From: CAXSDR01 sp964236445
GTDB lineage: Bacteria; Actinomycetota; Actinomycetes; Motilibacterales; Motilibacteraceae
Length of the DNA: 16,338 nucleotides
Direction of reading: 5' to 3'
NCBI GenBank assembly: GCA_964236445.1
Contig: CAXSDR010000086.1
Location: 1-16,338 of the forward strand
Position 1 is the first letter of the stretch; each line of letters starts with the position of its first letter. The notes under the pieces were generated by a model that was not told where the DNA came from, did not search any database, and was given only the letters and a program-made list of their open reading frames with translations. Of this stretch, positions 6,723 through 13,877 are shown in pieces. A program made the translations under genes and the position numbers.

Positions 6723-8138
6723 TCACGGGCCGGCCTTGGTGCCGTGCTCGCGCAGCTGGCTCCAACCGAAGACCACCGACGCGCTGGCGAAAGGAAGGGT
6801 GCACAGCAGACCCCACAACGCGAGCTGTGACCAGCGACCCGCGAAGTGCGCGATCCAGAGCAGTGTGGCGAGGACTACACCGCCGCCCACGATGCTGCCG
6901 ACGAGCCACAGCAGCACTTCGGGTGTGCCCGTTTTCTTGATCACCGGTATTCCTTGGGGCAGCGGGTAGGCCTTGTCGCGCACCCGTTCATCGGCCAGAC
7001 GCGCCGAGAACACCTGAAGCCCTGCCCCGCGGGCCCACGTCCGCATCGTGGCCAGGTCCCACCCGTCGGACTCGATCTCAGCGAGCACGACGTTGTCGCG
7101 GTCGAGCACGTAGACGTTCTCGACGATCAGCGGCGTGAGCATCCTGCCGTTGTCGTACAACGTGGAGATGAAGCCGAGCGCGTACGCCGCTCCCTCCTTG
7201 TCGCGGCCGCGGTGCACGATCGGAAAGCTGTGGCGGCGCCCCTTGCGGTCGACCAGCACGAGCTCATTGTCGGTCGCCGTCATGGCGGCATTGCGGTCGA
7301 AGGCGCGCGACCGCCTGCCTGGACGCGGCTCGGGTCGCAGCGTGAGCGGGCGCGACGGGTGGATCGCCACGCGGTGCGGGGCTCGTCCCCTTGGGGCGGG
7401 TGCCGGTGCGGTGCCGAGCGCCGGCATGAAATGCGGCACCCGCAATTCGGCCGACCGGAGTGCGCGCAGCGTGGACCGCACGAGCAGCACGAAGCAGACA
7501 AGAGTCGTGAGGAGGAAGAAGCAGGCGACCCAGCTGTAGAACCCACCCGCATAGACCGAGACGCCACCGAGGGGTGGGCGACGGACGAGCAGTGGCCGAC
7601 CGAGCGCAGGCGTCGCGTCCATCGCGACGGCGTCGTGCTCGCCGCCGCCGTCGGTCCACGAGCCGTGGGAGAGGACGCTGCCCTTGCCGCCATAGCTGTA
7701 GTGGTCGGCAATGAACTGCACATGCGGCCCGAGGTGCAGCACCCCCGCCCCCGCCGCGGCCAGGTCCTGCACAACCCCCGGTAGGGCGAGTGTCAGCAGA
7801 GCGGCGGCGACCAGGCGCACCCACGGCAAGGGCGTGAGGCCCATGAGCAAGACGGCCGCCCGGCGGCTGCCCAGCGGGTCGGGTGGGTGCACGCTCTCAG
7901 CCACCCGCAGCACCAACCACACGACAATGCTCAGCACCCACAGGCCCAGCAGCCCGTCCATGAAGACTGCGGTGAGCAGGTTGCCCCCGGTGCGGTCCAG
8001 CCGGTCCGCGACCAGGGCGCCGATCAGCACCGTGACCCAGCCGGCCGCCGCGAAGCCGCCGAGGACGCGCTGCGTACGTCGGCGCACAGCGAGGTGGCGG
8101 GTCTGGGGGTCGAGCAGGCGTGGAGCACGCGACGGCAT
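6723..8138 (-). CDS. Large membrane protein with central soluble domain, unknown function
   Basis: A 471-residue protein from ATG 8138; the frame stays open upstream, but the hydrophobic pattern starts just after this ATG. Predicted membrane helices are at about 25-47, 57-79, 102-122, 199-220, 408-430 and 438-458. A Gly/Ser/His-rich loop (residues 140-170, HYSYGGKGSVLSHGSWTDGG) lies between helices 3 and 4, and a Pro/Arg-rich linker spans 238-285. Residues about 287-400 form a soluble alpha/beta region (VDRKGRRHSFPIVHRG, NVYVLDRDNVVLAEIE, MRTWARGAGL) before the last two helices. The layout suggests a membrane-anchored sensing or binding domain, but I do not recognise the family. It diverges from the XRE regulator across 139 bases. 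Confidence 0.7.
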   Translation of the reverse strand: MPSRAPRLLDPQTRHLAVRRRTQRVLGGFAAAGWVTVLIGALVADRLDRTGGNLLTAVFMDGLLGLWVLSIVVWLVLRVAESVHPPDPLGSRRAAVLLMGLTPLPWVRLVAAALLTLALPGVVQDLAAAGAGVLHLGPHVQFIADHYSYGGKGSVLSHGSWTDGGGEHDAVAMDATPALGRPLLVRRPPLGGVSVYAGGFYSWVACFFLLTTLVCFVLLVRSTLRALRSAELRVPHFMPALGTAPAPAPRGRAPHRVAIHPSRPLTLRPEPRPGRRSRAFDRNAAMTATDNELVLVDRKGRRHSFPIVHRGRDKEGAAYALGFISTLYDNGRMLTPLIVENVYVLDRDNVVLAEIESDGWDLATMRTWARGAGLQVFSARLADERVRDKAYPLPQGIPVIKKTGTPEVLLWLVGSIVGGGVVLATLLWIAHFAGRWSQLALWGLLCTLPFASASVVFGWSQLREHGTKAGP

Positions 8139-8277
8139 GAACCCATGGTCGGCTGACAAGGACCCTTGACACTGATGCGCGTACGCCTGACTATCGGGCG
8201 ATGGCCTGTCGACTCGGCACTTCGAGCAGGAGCGTGGGTGTCGGCTGGCTGAGCGCGAGCGCATCTCCTTGCGACCC

Positions 8278-8487
8278 GTGAGGAACGCGCTGAGGGTGCT
8301 GCGTGAGGAGCGGGGCTGGAGCCAGGGTGCGCTGGCCGACCAGCTGGCCGTGTCGCGGCAGACCGTCAACGCGCTGGAGACCGGACGTTATGACCCGAGC
8401 CTGCCGCTCGCATTTCGGATCGCGCGCCTCTTCGAACAGCCGATCGAAGCCATCTTCGACCCCGAGACGCCGGTCGCCACCACCTGA
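8278..8487 (+). CDS. Small XRE-family (YozG-type) transcriptional regulator
   Basis: A 69-residue DNA-binding protein. The frame also offers TTG 8269, but GTG 8278 gives the usual family start VRNALRVLREERGWSQ. The helix-turn-helix spans about residues 13-40: WSQGALADQLAVSRQTVNALETGRYDPSLPLAF, with conserved SRQTVNALE as the recognition helix. The tail IARLFEQPIEAIFDPE is typical for the YozG/YgzD-like group. These regulators often sit next to small membrane proteins; here it is divergent from the 471-residue membrane protein, which makes that gene or the autologous promoter the likely target. No strong ribosome binding site precedes the start, so a leaderless transcript is possible. Confidence 0.85.
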   Translation: MRNALRVLREERGWSQGALADQLAVSRQTVNALETGRYDPSLPLAFRIARLFEQPIEAIFDPETPVATT

Positions 8488-8578
8488 ACGTGCCCCACCG
8501 GAGCAAGTTCCGCGAGCCTTGCACTGTGGTCACCGACTGTGTCTCACAGGGTGTGGCGTTCATCAGTACCGTCGACCA

Positions 8579-9571
8579 ATGCGGAGCTTCGTGAATGCAG
8601 AGAACCTCACGGGTGTGGTGCACGCCGCCCTGGGCGGGGCTCGTCCGATCGCCCGAGTCGAGCGGCTGCGTGGTGGCACCAAGAAGGGTGTCTACCGGGT
8701 CTGGGTGGACGGAGGCGCTCCTGCGAGTGTCGTCGTCTATATGTGGGCGGACGACGAGAACTTCTGGCCCGCAGCTTCCTCTGCTGATCCCTCAGACCCG
8801 TTCGCGCCCGCCTCGGGCTTGGTGCCCTTCCTGAGTGCGCAGCGCACTCTCGCTGGGCTCGGCGTGCGAGTCCCCGACGTGCTGCTGGCTGATGACAGCA
8901 AGCATTTCTACGCGGCGGACCTCGCGGTGGTCGAGGATCTCCGCCTCGGCAGCCTGCAGACACTTCTCGCGGTCGACCCTGACCACGCCGCGCGCATCCT
9001 CGCCGATCTCGCGCGGACGCTCGGACTTATGCAGGAGCACCGCAACCTCCGCTACGGCAGGGTGGACCTCCTCGACATCGGCGGGGTCGCCCTCGGGAGC
9101 TCCTGCGAACAGCTGGTGCTCGATCGCGCCCTGCGAGATCTTGCGGCGGCGTCCGAGCGCGTCGATCGGATTCACGAGGCTCGCAGCCGGTTCGACGCCC
9201 GCCTGCGGCAGCTCGCAGGGCTGGTGACACCGCGGGCCGAATACGGGCTTGTCCATGGAGAGCTCGGCCCCGACCATGTCCTCGTGGACGAGGGCGGACA
9301 GGCCGTACTCATCGACATCGAAGGCCTCATGTTCTTCGACGTGGAATGGGAGCACGTCTTCCTCCAGCTGCGCTTCGGCGAGCACTACCCCGTCCTGTCG
9401 CGTCCTGGCCTCGATCCACGACGCCTCGATCTCTACATGCTCGCCATGCGCCTCTCTCTCGTCGCCGGCCCTCTGCGGTTGCTCGACGGCGACTTTCCTG
9501 ACCGGCATCTCATGCAGGCTATTGCTGAGCGCAACACGGCCGAGGCGCTGGCCCTGCTTCCCAGCGGGTGA
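8579..9571 (+). CDS. Aminoglycoside-phosphotransferase-fold protein with altered catalytic loop
   Basis: A 330-residue soluble protein from ATG 8579. It has the APH/choline-kinase-like fold: an N-terminal nucleotide-binding loop RLRGGTKKGVYRVWV (29-43), the helix-rich insertion (NFWPAASSADPSDPF), the catalytic loop VHGELGPDHVLVD (225-237), and the metal-binding strand VLIDIEGLMFFDVEWEH (243-259). In active APH enzymes the loop is HGDxxxxN; here the Asp is Glu228 and the Asn is His233, while the second metal ligand is IDIE instead of the usual IDWE/D. Homologues with an HGELGPDH-type loop occur in other actinobacteria, as I recall, so this is probably a subfamily and not decay. The substrate is unknown and aminoglycoside resistance should not be assumed. 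The start lacks a clear ribosome binding site. Confidence 0.85.
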   Translation: MRSFVNAENLTGVVHAALGGARPIARVERLRGGTKKGVYRVWVDGGAPASVVVYMWADDENFWPAASSADPSDPFAPASGLVPFLSAQRTLAGLGVRVPDVLLADDSKHFYAADLAVVEDLRLGSLQTLLAVDPDHAARILADLARTLGLMQEHRNLRYGRVDLLDIGGVALGSSCEQLVLDRALRDLAAASERVDRIHEARSRFDARLRQLAGLVTPRAEYGLVHGELGPDHVLVDEGGQAVLIDIEGLMFFDVEWEHVFLQLRFGEHYPVLSRPGLDPRRLDLYMLAMRLSLVAGPLRLLDGDFPDRHLMQAIAERNTAEALALLPSG

Positions 9572-9587
9572 CAGCGGGGGCCCGCTG
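9572..9587. terminator. GC-rich inverted repeat directly after the APH-like gene
   Basis: CAGCGGG-GG-CCCGCTG begins at the base after the TGA stop of the APH-like gene (TGA 9569-9571). It is a 7+7 repeat with a 2-base centre, so the real loop would be about four bases. No U-tract follows. The facing gene (GNAT, minus strand) ends at 9704, so the site could end either transcript, but it is better placed for the plus strand. Confidence 0.35.
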
Positions 9588-9703
9588 CCGGACAACCTGC
9601 GTGTCACGCGCTGGTGGCCAACCTGCTCTCGCGCAGGTCGAGAAGCTGTCGAGCGTGGACCGGCACTTGACTGTCCGTAGCGACGGCACGAGGACCGCTC
9701 CTG

Positions 9704-10231
9704 TTATGCCATGGTCAGCTGGGGCTTGATCAGCGACATCGAATACAGGACGTTTCCGGTCATGAGGGACTGTGACTCAGGAGCGAGCCCGATCCGTTCG
9801 GCTACCCGTCGCGAAGCAATATTGTCGGGGTGAACGATGGCTGCCAAACGCGAAGCGGCTAGCTGGCTCTGCGCCCAGTCGCGTGTCGCTCGAGCCGCTT
9901 CCGTCGCGAACCCGCGGCGCTGGAACGGTGGGCTCACGTGGTAGCCGACTTCCAGTTCAGGCACACCGTCGAAGTCCTGCATCGTCAACCCGCACTGACC
10001 GACGAACTCACCGGTCGCACACAGGTCGAGCACCCACAGCCCGAATCCGTGCGTGGCGTACGAGTCGCATGTCCAGTCGATCCAGGCCCGTGCCTCCGCC
10101 CGCGTCTTCGGCCGGCGATAGAAGGCCATCACGCTCGGATCGCCCAACAGCGTGGCGATGTCCTCGATGTCGCCCGCATCCATGACCCGAAACCGCAGTC
10201 GCTCACAGACCGGCAGCAGCACGCTCAACAC
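9704..10231 (-). CDS. GNAT family N-acetyltransferase, RimJ/RimL-like
   Basis: A 175-residue protein from GTG 10231 (the start ERLRFRVMDAGD is typical of the RimJ/RimL-type group; GTG at 10222 is an alternative). It transfers an acetyl group from acetyl-CoA to a protein N-terminus or a small amine. The acetyl-CoA motif A is GYHVSPPFQRRGFATEAA (96-113, the Q-R-R-G-F-A pyrophosphate loop), and motif B is IVHPDNIASRRVAERIGL (132-149), a hallmark of the RimJ/RimL/PuuA-like GNATs. The substrate cannot be predicted. It lies 219 bases downstream of the VOC gene on the same strand, too far for confident co-transcription, and converges with the APH-like gene. Confidence 0.9.
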   Translation of the reverse strand: MLSVLLPVCERLRFRVMDAGDIEDIATLLGDPSVMAFYRRPKTRAEARAWIDWTCDSYATHGFGLWVLDLCATGEFVGQCGLTMQDFDGVPELEVGYHVSPPFQRRGFATEAARATRDWAQSQLAASRLAAIVHPDNIASRRVAERIGLAPESQSLMTGNVLYSMSLIKPQLTMA

Positions 10232-10440
10232 CGTAGCGACTTTTGTCGGGGAGACGTGGAGCTCCAGGAATCTATGCAGCTGTCCCGCAGCGGGATGAGC
10301 TGTCCGGTGTCACCGTCACGCAGCCGTTGTCAGCCGAACTGAAGATCCAAGATGGTTGGCCGGCCCACGTCGGCGCGTCACGCATGGGCGCGCGCTCGAG
10401 GGCTGGGTATTGGTCACCGCGCTGCCAGACCGCTGTTGAG

Positions 10441-10463
10441 GATCTCCTTCTCAGCGGGAGATC
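10441..10463 (-). terminator. Hairpin overlapping the VOC stop codon
   Basis: GATCTCC (10441-10447) pairs with GGAGATC (10457-10463) around a 9-base loop that contains the VOC stop codon. The stem is 7 bp with no U-tract. It is placed to end the minus-strand MFS-MarR-VOC transcript and would separate it from the GNAT gene. Confidence 0.3.
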
Positions 10464-10819
10464 TCCTGAAGTGCCCACGAGTTGCCGTCCGGGTCGCTGA
10501 AGTAGGCATACTTCACGCCCCCGCCCATGTCACTCACTGCTGAGACGTCGACGTCGCTGCCCACGAGCAGAGCCCGGGCCGCCTCGATGTCATCCACCAC
10601 GAGGTGCAAGCCCTGTAAACGTCCCGCGTGCGGATCGCTGATCCCCACGCCGATGACGATCGAGCAGGCCGAGCCTGGGGGAGTCAGCTGGACGACGCGC
10701 ATCCCGTTGCCGGGTTGGATGTCGTGGTCCAGGGTGAACCCCAACCGGTCGACGTAGAACTGCTTGCTGCGATCAACGTCCGTTGTCGGAAGTGGGACGA
10801 GCTCCAGGCGCATGTCCAT
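10451..10819 (-). CDS. VOC superfamily (glyoxalase/bleomycin-resistance fold) protein
   Basis: A 122-residue protein. ATG 10819 is chosen over the upstream ATG codons because AGAGGAG lies 8 bases before it and the family starts MDMRLELVPLP. It has the paired beta-alpha-beta-beta-beta modules of the VOC fold: module 1 DVDRSKQFYVDRLGFTLD, then VVQLTPPGSACSIVIG, module 2 LQGLHLVVDDIEAARALL, and the end FSDPDGNSWALQEI. His72 and Glu119 sit where family metal ligands usually are. Members are glyoxalase-like enzymes, dioxygenases or ligand-sequestering resistance proteins; this one cannot be placed. The stretch between DVSAV and YFSDPDGN is shorter than in the common actinobacterial relatives. It lies 55 bases downstream of the MarR gene, likely in the same transcript. 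Confidence 0.9.
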   Translation of the reverse strand: MDMRLELVPLPTTDVDRSKQFYVDRLGFTLDHDIQPGNGMRVVQLTPPGSACSIVIGVGISDPHAGRLQGLHLVVDDIEAARALLVGSDVDVSAVSDMGGGVKYAYFSDPDGNSWALQEISR

Positions 10820-10874
10820 TGTCGTGGCTCCTCTGAGTGGCTTCTTGGTCATGGCGTGCACTAATGCTCGTACG

Positions 10875-11303
10875 TCACGCCTGATCCTCGGTCAGCTTCG
10901 CGAGCAGACGTGACAGCTTCGCGAGCTCGGCGGGTGTCAGGCGCAGCAGCGGCGGGGGAGGAGTGTCGATGACGTCGCGCGCTCGTGCCACGACGTCGGT
11001 CCCCTCGCGGGTGAGTGCGACGCGTTTGCGCCGGCCGTCGGCAGGATCCGGGGTCCGCTCGACGAGGCCGAGGGCTTCGAGCTGGTTGACGATGACGGTG
11101 GCGTAGGGCCGGTCGACCTGCAGGGCTTCGGCCAGCTCGCTGTGAGTCATGGCCACGGACTCCAAAAGCAGGAGCACCTTCACCCGGCCGCCGCCGGCGC
11201 CGAGAACTGCGCCGAGCTGTCGGCGCAGCTTGTGCCGCGGGGAATTGGCGTCGACGAACTCGTGCAGCTGTGCCCAGACGTGCTCAGGCGTGGGTGAGCT
11301 CAC
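10875..11303 (-). CDS. MarR family transcriptional regulator
   Basis: A 142-residue winged-helix regulator from GTG 11303, chosen over the longer open frame because GAGGAG precedes it by a few bases and the upstream sequence is out of frame with MFS coding. Helix-turn-helix region: AMTHSELAEALQVDRPYATVIVNQLEALGLVER (51-83), with the MarR wing signature DPADGRRKRVALT (86-98). MarR proteins bind as dimers to short palindromes and are released by phenolic or drug ligands. The start lies 20 bases inside the end of the MFS gene, so translation is coupled. It is likely the repressor of the MFS operon, acting at the inverted repeats near 12724-12744. Confidence 0.92.
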   Translation of the reverse strand: MSSPTPEHVWAQLHEFVDANSPRHKLRRQLGAVLGAGGGRVKVLLLLESVAMTHSELAEALQVDRPYATVIVNQLEALGLVERTPDPADGRRKRVALTREGTDVVARARDVIDTPPPPLLRLTPAELAKLSRLLAKLTEDQA

Positions 11304-12723
11304 GGGTCGTCTCCTCGTCGAAGTGGTCGCGGACCCACGCAGCTGTCCCCAGCGCGCGGCTGCTCGTAGCCACAGCACCGAGGACCAGGACGGCCACGCC
11401 GCAGCCCGCCATGATGGCCCACACCGCGTGGCTCGCCTGGGTGAACCCCGCACCCGAGGTGCCCGCGACCAGCGAACCGCTCACGGCGACCCCGAGCGAC
11501 GCCCCCACCTGGCGGCTGGTCGAGGCCACCGCGGCTGCGACTCCTGCCTGCTCCCGCGGCATGCCGGACGTCGCGGTGTTGGTGATGGGTGCGTTGACTA
11601 GCCCGAAACCGAGCCCGATCAGTGCGTACGCCGTCAGCAGCTGCCACGTCGGCGTCGTCGGGGCGAGCCGCACGAGCAGCAGTGATCCGGCGGCGGTTCC
11701 CAGGCCTGCGCCCACAAGGGGAATGCGCGCACCGTGAACCGCGACCAGGCGGCCCGACAGCGGAGCGCACAGTCCCGCCACGACCGCCATCGGCAGGGTG
11801 CACACACCCGCCTCGACGGGCGTGAAATGCCGCACCTGCTGAAGATAAAGAGTGTTGACGAAGAGGAAGGTCCCCAAGGCCCCGAACGCGGCGACTGCGG
11901 TGACGCTCGCCGCTGCGAAGGGCACCGAACGGAAGAACCTCAGCTCGATCAGGGGCTCGCGACGGCGCAGCTCGACGACGATCAGTGCGGCAAGGGCAGC
12001 AGCGGCCACGCCATAGAGGCCGAGGGTGCCGGCGGCGGTCCAGCCTCGGTCGGGCGCCTCGATCGTGGCGTACGTCAGAGAGGCGAGGAGCACGACGACC
12101 AGCACCTGGCCAGGTGGGTCGAAAGCTCGCGCACGCGCGGCACGCGACTCCGGGACGAACCGAGCGGTGAGCGCGAGTGCGACGAGGCCGATCGGGACGT
12201 TGACCCAGAAGATGGAGCGCCAGCCCCACGAGTCGACGAGCACGCCGCCGACGATGGGGCCGAGCGACATGCTGATCCCGATGACAGCGCCCCACGCGCC
12301 GATCGCCCGGGCGCGTTGCGAGGGCTCTCGGAAGGTGTTCACCAGGATCGCCATCGCGACCGGGTTGAGCATCGAGCCCCCCACGGCCTGCAGCATGCGG
12401 AAGCCCACCAGCCAACCCAGCGACGGAGCGAGGCTGCACAGCAGCGAGCCCGCGGTGAACAGCACGAGCCCGGTGCGGAACACGCGCCGCCGCCCCAGCC
12501 GGTCACCGAGCGAGCCCGAGAGCATCAGCAGCATCGCCAGGACGAGGGTGTAGGCGTCGATCGTCCACTGCAGCCCGCTGAGCCGGGCATGGAAGTCGTC
12601 GCCGATCGCCGGGAGAGCGACATTGACGATGGTCACATCCAGGCTGACGAGAAGCAGGCTCATGCAGCAGACCGCCAGCACCATCCACCGGCCGTCTCGC
12701 TGCTCGTCATCCGTTGTGACCAT
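11284..12723 (-). CDS. MFS exporter, DHA2 (EmrB/QacA) type
   Basis: A 479-residue, probably 14-TM, proton-driven drug exporter. ATG 12723 is chosen instead of the longer frame, since the family start is a short hydrophilic tail before helix 1 (WMVLAVCCMSLLLVSLDVTI). Signatures: motif D1 LDVTIVNVALPAIGDDF, motif A GSLGDRLGRRRVF (loop 2-3), the Arg-containing VGFRMLQAVGGSMLNP, antiporter motif C GISMSLGPIVGG in helix 5, and the periplasmic-end WRSIFWVNVPIG. The substrate is not predictable. The gene is followed by an overlapping MarR gene (20-base overlap) and, 55 bases later, by a VOC gene. No clear Shine-Dalgarno is present; the start is abutted by AT-rich inverted repeats. Confidence 0.92.
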   Translation of the reverse strand: MVTTDDEQRDGRWMVLAVCCMSLLLVSLDVTIVNVALPAIGDDFHARLSGLQWTIDAYTLVLAMLLMLSGSLGDRLGRRRVFRTGLVLFTAGSLLCSLAPSLGWLVGFRMLQAVGGSMLNPVAMAILVNTFREPSQRARAIGAWGAVIGISMSLGPIVGGVLVDSWGWRSIFWVNVPIGLVALALTARFVPESRAARARAFDPPGQVLVVVLLASLTYATIEAPDRGWTAAGTLGLYGVAAAALAALIVVELRRREPLIELRFFRSVPFAAASVTAVAAFGALGTFLFVNTLYLQQVRHFTPVEAGVCTLPMAVVAGLCAPLSGRLVAVHGARIPLVGAGLGTAAGSLLLVRLAPTTPTWQLLTAYALIGLGFGLVNAPITNTATSGMPREQAGVAAAVASTSRQVGASLGVAVSGSLVAGTSGAGFTQASHAVWAIMAGCGVAVLVLGAVATSSRALGTAAWVRDHFDEETTRELTHA

Positions 12724-12744
12724 ACAATCATTGTGCAACCACAA
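12724..12744. promoter_or_regulatory. Overlapping inverted repeats, candidate MarR operator
   Basis: Immediately upstream of the MFS ATG are two overlapping inverted repeats read on the plus strand: ACAAT-C-ATTGT (12724-12734) and TTGTG-CAAC-CACAA (12731-12744). They share TTGT half-sites and stand out as an AT-rich patch in GC-rich DNA. MarR operators are typically short imperfect palindromes of this size in promoter regions. Being adjacent to the start suggests a leaderless or very short 5' leader transcript blocked by the regulator encoded in the same operon. Binding is inferred. Confidence 0.5.
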
Positions 12745-12831
12745 CGAGCTGTTGGCAACCGGGATGGAACTCGCTGCCGTGTCGCACACTTTCTGACGCA
12801 CGTTGCTGAGATCGTGCGCCGCGCATCCCCC

Positions 12832-12837
12832 TATCCT
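12832..12837 (+). promoter_or_regulatory. Possible -10 element for the SPFH gene
   Basis: TATCCT fits the actinobacterial TAnnnT -10 pattern and would give a leader of roughly 30 bases before GTG 12873. No well-spaced -35 is visible; the nearest TTGCTG (12803-12808) is too far away. Weak call. Confidence 0.25.
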
Positions 12838-12872
12838 TCTGGCCTCGACTCAGACAGGCGAAGGAGCTTCTC

Positions 12873-13877
12873 GTGGCGGTCATCAAGCGCTATCCCGTCA
12901 TGCGCCATCTGAGCAGCTCCCCGACGTCCTACGTCGTGCACCTCAAACGCGGCAAGGTGCGCCACGAGGGCACCGGTCTCGCATTCTGGTTCCGGCCGCT
13001 GTCTGCGGTCATCAGCGAGGTGCCGGTCGACGACCGCGAGCTGCCGTTGGTGGCCCGGGCGCGTACGGCCGACCTGCAGGACCTCGCCGTCACGCTGACG
13101 GTGAGCTTTCGCTTCGTCGACCCCAAGCTCGTCGCGGGGCGCATCGACTTCGCCGTCAGCCCCGAGTCGGGACGGTGGACGGGCAACCCGCTCGAGCAGG
13201 TGCAGGGCCTGGTCACGGAGCTGGCCAAGGGACAGGTCATGGACGCCGTCGCGCCGATGACGCTGCGCGATGCGATCACCAGCGGCGCCGGTCTGCTCCG
13301 TGACGCCGTCACCACCGGTCTGCAGAACGACCAGCGGCTGGCGGCCACGGGGATCGTGGTGCTGGGTGCGCGCATCGCGGGAGTGCGCGCCGAGGCCGAC
13401 ATGGAGCGTTTCCTGCAGACGCCGGCACGCGAAGCGGCGCAGACCGAGGCCGACCGCTCCACCTATGAACGCCGTGCCCTCGCTGTTGCGCGGGAGCGTG
13501 CGATCGCGGAGAACGAGCTCGCCAACAGGATCGAGCTCGCCACCCGCGAGCAGCAGCTCGTGACGCAGGAGGGCACCAACGCCCGCCGCCGCGCGGAGGA
13601 AGCCGCCGCTGCCTCGCTCGTGGAGGCCAACGCGTCTGCGCAACGCCAGGGCCTGCTCGCCCAGGCGGACGCCAACACGGCCCGCGTCGTCGGCGACGCG
13701 CAGGTCTCGGTCGAGGCCGCACGGCTCGGCGCCTACGAAGGCGTGGACCAGCGCATCCTCGCGGCGCTCGCGCTGCAGGAGCTGGCGCACAACCTGCCGG
13801 ACATCAACAACCTGACCGTCACGCCCGACATGCTGACCGGGGCGCTGAGCGGACTGCTGGCGCCCAAGGAGTCGTAG
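12873..13877 (+). CDS. SPFH/band-7 domain protein (stomatin/flotillin superfamily)
   Basis: A 334-residue protein from GTG 12873 with AAGGAG at 12861-12866. An SPFH-type domain occupies about residues 15-180 (VVHLKRGKVRHEGTGLAFWF, LQDLAVTLTVSFRFVDP, GIVVLGARIAGVRAEADMERFLQTP). A long Ala/Glu/Arg-rich helix at 183-285 with heptad character is the flotillin-like coiled coil, which mediates oligomerisation. The C-terminus is a short globular part (ALQELAHNLPDINNLTVTPDM). Unlike many SPFH proteins it has no N-terminal transmembrane helix, so it may be cytosolic or attached through other partners. SPFH proteins form large ring-like assemblies that organise membrane domains or proteases. The NAD-kinase-like gene follows with no gap, which points to a joint function. 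Confidence 0.88.
   Translation: MAVIKRYPVMRHLSSSPTSYVVHLKRGKVRHEGTGLAFWFRPLSAVISEVPVDDRELPLVARARTADLQDLAVTLTVSFRFVDPKLVAGRIDFAVSPESGRWTGNPLEQVQGLVTELAKGQVMDAVAPMTLRDAITSGAGLLRDAVTTGLQNDQRLAATGIVVLGARIAGVRAEADMERFLQTPAREAAQTEADRSTYERRALAVARERAIAENELANRIELATREQQLVTQEGTNARRRAEEAAAASLVEANASAQRQGLLAQADANTARVVGDAQVSVEAARLGAYEGVDQRILAALALQELAHNLPDINNLTVTPDMLTGALSGLLAPKES

Noticed and set aside
10243..10500. Short plus-strand ORF in the GNAT-VOC gap
   Set aside because: No ribosome binding site, overlaps the VOC gene and has no recognisable domain.
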